Shown here: positions 1 to 6,091 of the stretch, piece by piece
Layout: every line of letters starts with the position of its first letter
Position numbering within the stretch: position 1 is the stretch's first letter
Translations under genes and position numbers: made by a program
Notes under the pieces: model-generated
Databases searched by the model: none
Seen by the model: the letters and a program-made list of their open reading frames with translations, nothing else
What the model was told of the DNA's origin: nothing
NCBI GenBank assembly: GCA_025455085.1
Contig: JALONF010000110.1
Coordinates: 1-8,606 of the forward strand
Length of the DNA: 8,606 nt
Direction: 5' to 3'
Source: Ignavibacteriaceae bacterium
GTDB lineage: Bacteria > Bacteroidota > Ignavibacteria > Ignavibacteriales > Ignavibacteriaceae

Positions 1-104
1 GATAGAAATGATTTTATAAAGTCAGCAAGGGGCTTTTCATTGCCGGATAGAGCATTAATTTTTGCAATTTCCAGGAAAAGATTTATGAGGTAATTAGTAT
101 TCAC
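1..104 (-). CDS. M20-family metallopeptidase (peptidase T-like), N-terminal fragment
   Basis: This reading frame runs off the window at base 1, so only 34 codons are visible. The peptide includes NLFLEIAKINALSGNEKPLA, followed by a short amphipathic stretch. This matches the usual opening of M20/M25/M40 zinc peptidases (consensus-like FLELVKIDSPSGEEKxxADYL), in which the first helix precedes the catalytic domain. None of the metal-binding residues are in the window, so substrate and activity cannot be judged. A GTG at 104 is the only plausible start: an in-frame TAA lies four codons upstream and there is no ATG. No clear Shine-Dalgarno site is present. A promoter candidate lies about 50-75 bases upstream. 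The call rests on a short N-terminal match recalled from the family, so it is moderate. Confidence 0.6.
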   Translation of the reverse strand, partial: MNTNYLINLFLEIAKINALSGNEKPLADFIKSFL

Positions 105-152
105 TTGTAAATATTATTACATCAATTATTAAAAATGAAATTTTTATTACAT

Positions 153-180
153 AAAATACTAAAAAATTATTTAGAGTCAA
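153..180 (-). promoter_or_regulatory. Sigma70-like promoter for the M20 peptidase gene
   Basis: On the minus strand TTGACT (180-175, five of six matches to the -35 consensus) is followed after 16 bases by TATTTT (158-153). Transcription would start near 146 and leave a leader of about 40 bases before the GTG at 104. The surroundings are extremely AT-rich, so chance matches to the -10 box are easy. The -35 box and its position directly ahead of a gene make it credible. Confidence 0.45.
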
Positions 181-335
181 GCCTTTAGCAGAAAAATATT
201 TTATGCCTTTATGAATAGGTTAATTGATAATTTGATGTAATCAAAGATATTGAATGATGATTACAAATATTCCAAAATTTAGAATTAAATGAGATGACAA
301 ATACAATTCTTAACAATTTTGTGAATTCAGAGTGC

Positions 336-369
336 AAGTAGACTATCACTCCCCAATATAGTTCTACTT
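336..369. repeat. Imperfect inverted repeat, 11-bp stem with one bulge
   Basis: AAGTAGACTAT (336-346) pairs with ATAGTTCTACTT (358-369) over 11 base pairs with a single bulged T. The 11-base loop reads CACTCCCCAAT. Neither strand has a U-tract directly after the stem, so it is not a standard intrinsic terminator. It may be an RNA hairpin or an operator-like site; the role is unknown. Confidence 0.6.
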
Positions 370-466
370 ACCTGTGGTCAAGTGGGATTTTTTAAATTGA
401 TTTTTCTGTCTATGACTATACAATTTTCTACGAAAAAAAATTTTTAGAATCGTGACGAAAATATGG

Positions 467-509
467 AAAGTCTAAAAATGATGGAGACTTTTGGAGATCT
501 ACTCCAAAA
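467..509. repeat. Two overlapping, mutually exclusive hairpins
   Basis: The first hairpin pairs AAAGTCT (467-473) with AGACTTT (485-491), with an 11-base loop. The second pairs TTTTGGAG (489-496) with CTCCAAAA (502-509), with a 5-base loop. They share bases 489-491, so both cannot form fully at once. On the minus strand the tighter 8-bp hairpin would be transcribed first, about 90 bases after the AsmA stop. The other follows, with a short T-run inside its loop. The arrangement resembles attenuator alternatives, but no gene begins soon after it, so function is open. Confidence 0.5.
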
Positions 510-548
510 AGCTTCGAGTTTTGAGTAAAATCAACGTTTTTTATTTTT

Positions 549-569
549 GGAAAGAGTCCCTGACTCTCC
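549..569 (-). terminator. Possible 3'-end hairpin after the AsmA-like gene
   Basis: AGAGTC (553-558) and GACTCT (562-567) form a perfect 6-bp stem with a 3-base loop. It can be extended by GG/CC across an AA bulge. It sits about 30 bases downstream of the AsmA stop codon. On the minus strand the stem is followed by an A-rich rather than T-rich run, so it lacks the classic intrinsic-terminator tail. It may protect or process the 3' end instead. Confidence 0.3.
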
Positions 570-597
570 GCAAATCTAATTTTTGAATAAGCAAGAA

Positions 598-1443
598 CTA
601 CTTAGGATGCTCAACAGATCCCTGATAAAAAACAATACAATCTCTACCTGTAACATCATCTACTAAATTTGTAACAGGAGCCAGAACAGTGCCAACAACT
701 TTTACTTTACCCATCGTGGGCGAATCAAGATTACCATATACCTGTTGACTAAAAATACTGCAGCCATTTTTGTCCAGCAGTGCAATTGTCAAATCAATAT
801 TTTGATTTGCAAATCCAATTAAACCCGTTATTGCTATTCGATTAGTATTTGTTGTAAATGCGGCGTCCTGAATTTCAAAAACACCCTTACTGATTGTCCA
901 ATGGGAAACCAGCTCATTAATTTTTGTAGAATTTCCTGAATTAAACACAAAGATGCTCGCAAAATCAGTCCCTTTCGTTACGGCAAGACCAACGGGTCCG
1001 GCAAGCACAACAGCGCCAAGATCGACAAGGTTAAAATTCTGGCTGCGTTTAAATTTATCTATCATTTCATCAGCGTCGAGCCCGTTAAGCAAAAGATTTT
1101 TTCCGGAGAGATTAATTGTCCCGTCCATATTATATACAATGGTATCCCACTCAGATCCATAGGATGATATATTAAATGAAATTTCAAGCGGTCCGCTAAT
1201 TACCTGATTTTCATTGAAAGCACTCAACATTTTCTCAGCAAGAAAGCTAATATCGTTGTAAGTGATATTAAATTTGGGTACATCTGCAAAAGGTGCGGCT
1301 GTTATTCTTATTTGTCCTTTTGCATCATCTCCAAAAATTTTAACTGTTTTCGAATTTATTTCATAATCCCCGTTTATCACATTCAAATCAAAATCAAGAT
1401 CCTTAAAGTTGAATGAGCTCGAATTAATATTATCCGTTCTCAA
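598..1443 (-). CDS. AsmA-family protein, C-terminal part in the shifted frame
   Basis: This is the C-terminal domain of the AsmA-like protein encoded just upstream, displaced by +1. Residues 121-164 carry the family's signature block, including KFKRSQNFNLVDLGAVVLAG and then TKGTDFASI. The end, CIVFYQGSVEHP, is also typical of AsmA C-termini. The nominal start is a TTG at 1443 with no ribosome site. The frame stays open further upstream to a TGA at 1497-1495, and the added residues NLPNPLATLYTIGR read as authentic protein. It is therefore very unlikely to be a separate gene. Joined to the upstream part it would give a protein of about 986 residues. AsmA-like proteins are anchored in the inner membrane, span the periplasm, and are linked to lipid transfer and outer-membrane assembly. 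Whether the product is made depends on whether the frameshift is real. Confidence 0.8.
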   Translation of the reverse strand: MRTDNINSSSFNFKDLDFDLNVINGDYEINSKTVKIFGDDAKGQIRITAAPFADVPKFNITYNDISFLAEKMLSAFNENQVISGPLEISFNISSYGSEWDTIVYNMDGTINLSGKNLLLNGLDADEMIDKFKRSQNFNLVDLGAVVLAGPVGLAVTKGTDFASIFVFNSGNSTKINELVSHWTISKGVFEIQDAAFTTNTNRIAITGLIGFANQNIDLTIALLDKNGCSIFSQQVYGNLDSPTMGKVKVVGTVLAPVTNLVDDVTGRDCIVFYQGSVEHPK

Positions 1444-3559
1444 TCTGCCGATAGTATATAAAGTTGCTAAAGGATTCGGTAAGTTTAATAAATTTCAAGA
1501 GAGTTGAGTCAGTTGGAAATTGAAACTCCGTGAAGAATGAACCAGAAAGTTTTCCATTCAGAAATTCTGGCACAGTATCGTTTTCGCTATAAAATAGTTC
1601 TGATAAATAAACTTTTTGAAAATCAGCTTTCATTTTTATGTAAAATGGCTGATACTTCGATGTATTATATTCAGCACTATAATTAAATTTTCCTCCCATA
1701 AAATCAGTTGTAAAATTTTCAAACTTCATATTGAATCCGAGAATACTTTCACTGATCTTATAAATTCCAGAATTGATTTCTAAACGCGGCAAAAAGTTTT
1801 CTATAGTTGCATCCAATTTTTTGATGTCAAAATCTATTTGGGGAAAAGATTTAAACTCTGTTGCTTTCGAAGTAGTGGTTTTTGCAATTACCGAAATATC
1901 TACATCAAGGATTCGGTGATTAAAATCTCTCTTAATCGAAGGATCAAATGATAAAAAGTTTGGTAAGTCAAACACTGATGACTTAATATCAAGATTACCT
2001 TCGATATCCTTTTCAATATTGAAGAAAAGATAAGCAAGGTTTTGAACGTTGCCCTTAATCAAAATGTCAGTGTCTTCAGATATTACACTAAGGCTGTCAA
2101 AGTAAAAGTCATCATTCTCTCTTCTGATTATGCCATTAACCTTGTCAAAGACGATTGTGCCAGGAATATTCACTCCAAAATTTTCTAAAGAAAGTTTTGC
2201 GCTATTTTTTTCGCTCACGAATTTTTTCGCATCAAGGAAATAACTTCCTTTTATCCTGTCAATTAATTCAATTTTACCTTTCAAATCAGAAATTGAACCC
2301 AGCTTAAAAACTTTTTCCAATCCTGTCACATCAGCTGACAGAAAAATATTTATATCTACTTCAGGCAACTTATAATTTTGAATTGAACCTGAAAGCTTAA
2401 GCAAACCATCAGGGAAATCAGCAAATAGAGTATCAACCCGTAATCTTGCATCGGACCAATCATCTGACTTACCTGAGTTAAAATAACCTTTGAGATTCAG
2501 ATTTTTAATTTTTCTTTTGGTGATTGGATTAATCAGCTCAACATCTTTAAGGCCGATGAACATCTCCATTGCAGGAAATTCGATTAATGTTTTTCCTTTA
2601 ACAGAACCGTCAAAGTAAAGATCACCGGCTTTAATGTTTTTCAATTCACCATCTCTTAAAAAAAGAGTAAAGATGCTAAAATCTTTATCCGAAACGAAAA
2701 CAGATAAATCGATATAGCCCTGGTTTTTTGAATCGAAGCTTCCGTTAAAATTAAATTTTGCTTCACCGATAGAAAAACTCCCCTCTTCCAGCTTTACATA
2801 AATTGAATCAGTATCTACTTGAATCCTTGATTCAAAATTGATTTGCTGATTTGATAGTAATAGCCCGTTGTTTTTTATCAACGAGTCAATACTGGCATCA
2901 AGATTTAGTGAGGAAATAATTTTGTTTTCGCTGTATGAAAATTCTGATTGAAGTTCATTTATCTTTAACAGAATTTTATTTTTTTTGAATTGATTTTCTA
3001 AACCCAATTGCAGATCAATTATTTCTAGATTATCAATCTGAAGATTTAAACCTGATGTTGTGTCATTAACCGGAACAGCAGTTTTTTCCTTAACAACTTT
3101 TTCTTTATCTGTTATTTTCTTTAATGCTTTCGCCAGATTTGTCTGGCTGTCAGGATAGACTACGATATTGAAACTTCCACCTTCAAGAGTTACATCCGAG
3201 ACGTTTATTTTGGATGAGAATAAATCAACTATATTTAAAGAAATGTACGCTTCGTCGATATCAAAAACCGAAGACTTATTTGAATTAAGAGTAGAGTCTT
3301 TTTTTTCCTTGAGCAATAAATCAGAAAGTTTTAATGAAGCACTTGGAAAGTGTTTGAATGGTGTGAAGGATAAATCAGAGAACGAAATCTTTCCTTCAAT
3401 TTTATTGTTTACACCAAGCAGAAGAGCTGTGCTGATATCGTTTTTATAAATAAGAAAAAGTATAAACAGAGTTGAAAAAAATAAAACTGCAAGAGCTGCC
3501 AGTGAGAAAAATGCAGCAGCTATGATTTTGAAAAGGGACTTTCGTTTTTTGTTTATCAT
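1430..3559 (-). CDS. AsmA-family envelope protein, N-terminal part (split by +1 frameshift)
   Basis: Residues 11-38 form one hydrophobic anchor, and the rest is a long beta-rich periplasmic region. Residues 57-76 (KISFSDLSFTPFKHFPSASL) match the characteristic start of the AsmA fold. Repeated segments of the type 'GxLxGSxxxxF' continue to the end, as in the repeating beta-groove architecture of AsmA/TamB-like proteins. Family homologues shuttle or bridge phospholipids between membranes; the role here is inferred. Sense-looking protein ends near residue 691. The last 18 residues before the TAA look unrelated, while the next frame picks up the expected C-terminal domain, so the gene is broken or recoded. 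The ATG at 3559 lacks a clear Shine-Dalgarno site. It lies 86 bases after the outer-membrane protein gene, with a promoter candidate in the gap, so it may be transcribed separately or by read-through. Confidence 0.85.
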   Translation of the reverse strand: MINKKRKSLFKIIAAAFFSLAALAVLFFSTLFILFLIYKNDISTALLLGVNNKIEGKISFSDLSFTPFKHFPSASLKLSDLLLKEKKDSTLNSNKSSVFDIDEAYISLNIVDLFSSKINVSDVTLEGGSFNIVVYPDSQTNLAKALKKITDKEKVVKEKTAVPVNDTTSGLNLQIDNLEIIDLQLGLENQFKKNKILLKINELQSEFSYSENKIISSLNLDASIDSLIKNNGLLLSNQQINFESRIQVDTDSIYVKLEEGSFSIGEAKFNFNGSFDSKNQGYIDLSVFVSDKDFSIFTLFLRDGELKNIKAGDLYFDGSVKGKTLIEFPAMEMFIGLKDVELINPITKRKIKNLNLKGYFNSGKSDDWSDARLRVDTLFADFPDGLLKLSGSIQNYKLPEVDINIFLSADVTGLEKVFKLGSISDLKGKIELIDRIKGSYFLDAKKFVSEKNSAKLSLENFGVNIPGTIVFDKVNGIIRRENDDFYFDSLSVISEDTDILIKGNVQNLAYLFFNIEKDIEGNLDIKSSVFDLPNFLSFDPSIKRDFNHRILDVDISVIAKTTTSKATEFKSFPQIDFDIKKLDATIENFLPRLEINSGIYKISESILGFNMKFENFTTDFMGGKFNYSAEYNTSKYQPFYIKMKADFQKVYLSELFYSENDTVPEFLNGKLSGSFFTEFQFPTDSTLLKFIKLTESFSNFIYYRQIENG

Positions 3560-3595
3560 AACTTTGGAATTTACATCTTTTATTTACCTTCCCAG

Positions 3596-3609
3596 CAAAG
3601 TTAATTATA
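3596..3609 (-). promoter_or_regulatory. Promoter candidate for the AsmA-like gene
   Basis: On the minus strand a perfect TATAAT (3609-3604) is followed at once by TAACTTTG (3603-3596), which fits the Bacteroidota -7 consensus TAnnTTTG. Either could serve as the core element, putting the transcript start about 30 bases before the ATG at 3559. No good -35 or -33 partner is seen at the right distance, so support is limited to this core. Confidence 0.35.
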
Positions 3610-3645
3610 ATTCTCTAACAGTATCGAAGAGCAATCAAAATGTCT

Positions 3646-4272
3646 TTAAAAATCTGTAGTTAATGCAAGCATAAAAAAATCGTCCTCAGTAAAAGCATTA
3701 TAATAGTAACCAGTAAACTCAAAGTTTTGATACTCAGCGCCAAGAATTAAACCTCGATCTGTTTCGAGTTCTGTTTCATATACTTTGGTTAGCTGTCCGC
3801 TTATACCAAACCATAACCAATCTAAAGGTGAAAATGTTAAATCAGTCCAGTTGTAAAAAAAATTGTTTTCACTTGATTCAAAGTCAAATAGATATTCTGA
3901 CTCACTATAAAGTTCAAATCCAATAAAACCGAATGTAAATTCTAATCCTGGAGCAATTCCATTTGTTCTGCCGAATGCGCTACCAACCATTGGCGTAATA
4001 AAATATTCAAAATCATCACCGCCAGAAAAGTTATAGCCAATCCAGGCTAAGGCAGTTTTAAGATCTTCATAATTATATCGGGCTTCAAGATGAAGATTTC
4101 CTTTATCTGCAATTAAGATTGGTAAGAATACAAAGGGATCGGTAAAATATAAATCAGTTTCGGCGCTAATGGTCCATTCAGTACTTACAGAAGAATCTTC
4201 TTCTTGAGAGAAGCTCTGCGAGGAAAGAAATGAAAGGAAAATAATGATTGTTAGAAATGAAAGTGTTTTCAT
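3646..4272 (-). CDS. Small acidic outer-membrane beta-barrel protein, function unknown
   Basis: I do not recognise a named family. Residues 1-22 form a signal peptide (a KT pair, a hydrophobic core, then SQSFS before Q23, a cleavage context common in this phylum). The mature 186 residues are built of short stretches with alternating aromatic and polar residues, rich in Y, F, W, D and E. They end in DFFMLALTTDF, whose terminal phenylalanine is the usual outer-membrane insertion signal. An 8-10-strand barrel is the likely fold. The mature protein is strongly acidic. Its ATG overlaps the stop of the VIT1/CCC1-like gene as ATGA, with only a weak AGGCGG upstream, so translation is probably coupled. 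This position suggests a role tied to cation handling, perhaps as a pore or metal-binding surface protein, but that is inference from context only. Confidence 0.8.
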   Translation of the reverse strand: MKTLSFLTIIIFLSFLSSQSFSQEEDSSVSTEWTISAETDLYFTDPFVFLPILIADKGNLHLEARYNYEDLKTALAWIGYNFSGGDDFEYFITPMVGSAFGRTNGIAPGLEFTFGFIGFELYSESEYLFDFESSENNFFYNWTDLTFSPLDWLWFGISGQLTKVYETELETDRGLILGAEYQNFEFTGYYYNAFTEDDFFMLALTTDF

Positions 4273-4955
4273 CCGCCTAAAGCTATTGTAAGTGCTACTA
4301 GTATTACTCCCAGAACAACCAAAATGCTTCCTGTTAAGTATGGACGAAAGCCGGCATATTTACCAACTGAAACTCCACCAAAGAAAAGTATTGCCAGCGC
4401 AATACCATTTGAAAATCTTAAAGCAAATTGCGTATCTGTAAAAAAAATGAAAGGCAGAGCAACTGGGAATGTGCAAGTAAAGACAAGCAGAAAAATCAGG
4501 ATTGTACCTCTTAATTCGGATGATGAGATAAACTTTTTACGAGGTAGACTTTCAAGAACAACTAATCTTTCTTTCAGACTGTCGAGCTCTTCCGGTTTCA
4601 AGATAGCTGATATAAAAACAGGTAATTCATCTTTTAAAAGATTGCGGGAATCTTCTTTATCGTTCGATGATTTCAACTTTCTTAATATTGATAAGCCATG
4701 TCCTCTCGAGAAAATAATTCCCATCAAATAAAATATTGCATCAATAATTCCCCAGGCAAGATTACAGCCCAGAGCAGCCCAAAGAAGCTCACCTATTTCT
4801 GCTCTGCCATCTGTTGCTACACTGATAGATCCTGTAAAAGTGAGAACCATTATCAGTCCAAACAGAACTTCAGAAATCCTGTCTATTGGATCAAGAGCAT
4901 TCTGATTCTTTTCCTTTATCTTCTGCCAAATGTTTTCGTCAGACATTTCATCCAT
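4269..4955 (-). CDS. VIT1/CCC1-family-like membrane protein (possible Fe/Mn transporter)
   Basis: The 228-residue protein has five likely membrane segments at about 27-47, 57-83, 150-172, 178-199 and 206-226, the number found in vacuolar iron transporter (VIT1/CCC1) proteins. Between segments 2 and 3 lies a charged, Glu/Lys-rich loop (about 90-148), where VIT1 proteins carry their metal-binding helices. The opening DPIDRISEVLFGLIMVLTFT and the GCNLAWGIIDAIFYLMG block resemble bacterial proteins placed in this family. Substrate (Fe2+, Mn2+ or other) cannot be read from the sequence. The frame is open 27 codons further, but that extension overlaps the antiporter gene and does not look like protein. 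ATG at 4955, two bases after the antiporter's stop, is preferred; ATG at 4946 (MSDEN) is an alternative. It is translationally linked to its neighbours on both sides. Confidence 0.65.
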   Translation of the reverse strand: MDEMSDENIWQKIKEKNQNALDPIDRISEVLFGLIMVLTFTGSISVATDGRAEIGELLWAALGCNLAWGIIDAIFYLMGIIFSRGHGLSILRKLKSSNDKEDSRNLLKDELPVFISAILKPEELDSLKERLVVLESLPRKKFISSSELRGTILIFLLVFTCTFPVALPFIFFTDTQFALRFSNGIALAILFFGGVSVGKYAGFRPYLTGSILVVLGVILVALTIALGG

Positions 4956-4957
4956 TC

Positions 4958-6043
4958 TCAGATAGCATCTGGTATGAAGAAAAACATTAAGGCTATTATG
5001 ACATAAATTGCAATCAACTGAATTCCTTTGAACCAATTCGATCTTCCGTCACCAGAAATTAAAGATCCTATGAGTACCGCAAAAAATAAAGCTCCCATTT
5101 GAGTTTTCGGAAACGAAAGATGTAATGGATGTGGTCCAATAAAAAGACTCAAAAGTACAAGAACAGGTGCTACGAACAATGTAATCTGGATGCAGCTGCC
5201 TAATAAAATTCCGACGCTTAAATCCATTTTATTTTTTTGTGCCATTGCAATCGCAGAAAAACTTTCGGCTGCACCTCCGACTATTGCAAGAAATACAATT
5301 CCGATAAAAGTTGCTGACATACCAAGTGCTTCACCTGTTCCTTCTGCTGCACCGACTAATACTTCGCTCATAAATGCGGCTCCAACCGATGCAATTACAA
5401 GCATAAGAATTGAAAGACCTTTTGACCAGCGATCTTCATGATGTTCATCTTCTTCATCTTTGTTGCTTTTAAAGAACTCGGGATGCGTTTTTATCATGAA
5501 GAAAAGATAAAGTCCATAACCCAATAAAAGCACGATTGCTAATCCGATATTCAGTAAACTTTCTTGCCTTAATATATCCTGTGAACCAAAGAGAGTATTA
5601 AATGAACTTGGCACCGCTAAACTTATCACAGCCATAAACATCATCGAAGCGTATACACGTGCACTCGCTGGATTGTATTCCTGTATGTGATGTTTTGTCC
5701 CACCAATAAAAAATGAAAGACCTAACGCTAATAAAAGATTTGCTAATATTGCCCCAACAATTGAAGCTAATACCATTGTGTAAAGTCCTGCTTTTAGTGC
5801 AACAACCGCAATAATTAATTCCGGGAAGTTCCCGAATGTTGCATTTAGTAATCCACCAATTGCATCACCAGTATAGGTAGCAAGCTGCTCAGTTGAATGA
5901 ACAATTAGTTTGGCAATTGGAATAATTGAGAGAGCAGCAGAAAAGAAAATCAATGGTGCTGATGCATCAGCAGCCTCAAGTGCAAATGAAATGGGGATAA
6001 AGATAAGTAGCCAGTTTGGTCCTGGTTTGAAAAATTTTTTCAT
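4958..6043 (-). CDS. CaxA-type Ca2+/H+ antiporter (CaCA superfamily)
   Basis: The 361-residue integral membrane protein has the two inverted alpha-repeats of the cation/Ca2+ exchanger superfamily. Repeat 1 holds GGLLNATFGNFPELIIA (63-79) with the essential-type glutamate at 75. Repeat 2 holds IVGGAAESFSAIAM (254-267) with the matching glutamate at 260, followed by DLSVGILLGSCIQITLFVAP. An acidic, His-containing loop (194-204) separates the halves, as in other CAX proteins. Family members export Ca2+ (sometimes Mn2+ or Na+) in exchange for protons across the inner membrane. Repeat 2 departs from the common GNAAEH motif (Gly for Asn, Ser for His), and repeat 1 has GNFPE for the usual GNATE. The length is normal for a bacterial CAX. 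An AGAGGG-type ribosome site lies 8 bases before the ATG. The gene follows the polyphosphate kinase by 48 bases with no terminator. Confidence 0.9.
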   Translation of the reverse strand: MKKFFKPGPNWLLIFIPISFALEAADASAPLIFFSAALSIIPIAKLIVHSTEQLATYTGDAIGGLLNATFGNFPELIIAVVALKAGLYTMVLASIVGAILANLLLALGLSFFIGGTKHHIQEYNPASARVYASMMFMAVISLAVPSSFNTLFGSQDILRQESLLNIGLAIVLLLGYGLYLFFMIKTHPEFFKSNKDEEDEHHEDRWSKGLSILMLVIASVGAAFMSEVLVGAAEGTGEALGMSATFIGIVFLAIVGGAAESFSAIAMAQKNKMDLSVGILLGSCIQITLFVAPVLVLLSLFIGPHPLHLSFPKTQMGALFFAVLIGSLISGDGRSNWFKGIQLIAIYVIIALMFFFIPDAI

Positions 6044-6091
6044 TTACTTTGCCCTCTATATTGTTGATTGAATGATTAAATCTAACATGGA

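Larger units (their letters stand above)
105..597. other. Gene-free intergenic region with several hairpins
   Basis: These 493 bases lie between the AsmA-like gene's stop and the peptidase start, both on the minus strand. I see no convincing coding frame, no tRNA or rRNA, and no insertion-sequence ends. The half next to the peptidase (105-330) is very AT-rich and holds its promoter. The half next to the AsmA gene (330-570) is less AT-rich and contains at least three separate inverted repeats, listed individually. It could be a 3' UTR with processing structures, a small RNA locus, or the remains of a lost gene. The sequence alone does not decide. Confidence 0.6.

Noticed and set aside
1..93. 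Plus-strand open frame ending in TAA at 91-93, possible end of a gene
   Set aside because: The same bases on the minus strand read as a recognisable M20 peptidase N-terminus, while the plus-strand peptide has no recognisable features.
336..570. tRNA gene or CRISPR array
   Set aside because: No cloverleaf with a T-loop GTTCRA motif and no regularly spaced direct repeats could be found.
105..597. MITE or insertion-sequence remnant in the intergenic region
   Set aside because: The inverted repeats are separate local hairpins. I found no terminal inverted repeat pair with target duplications and no transposase fragment.
1484..1495. Programmed ribosomal frameshift site in the AsmA-like gene
   Set aside because: No in-frame X-XXY-YYZ heptamer or known +1 shift stop context is present, and the required shift is +1; error or mutation is the simpler explanation.
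4324..4731. Plus-strand open frame of 135 codons opposite the VIT1-like gene
   Set aside because: It is antisense to a well-supported gene, has no ribosome site, and its protein shows no domain or membrane pattern.
4956..5036. N-terminal extension of the VIT1-like frame up to an upstream in-frame start at 5036
   Set aside because: It overlaps the conserved end of the Ca2+/H+ antiporter, is Cys/His/Asn-rich without membrane character, and ATG codons at 4955 and 4946 sit right after the antiporter stop.
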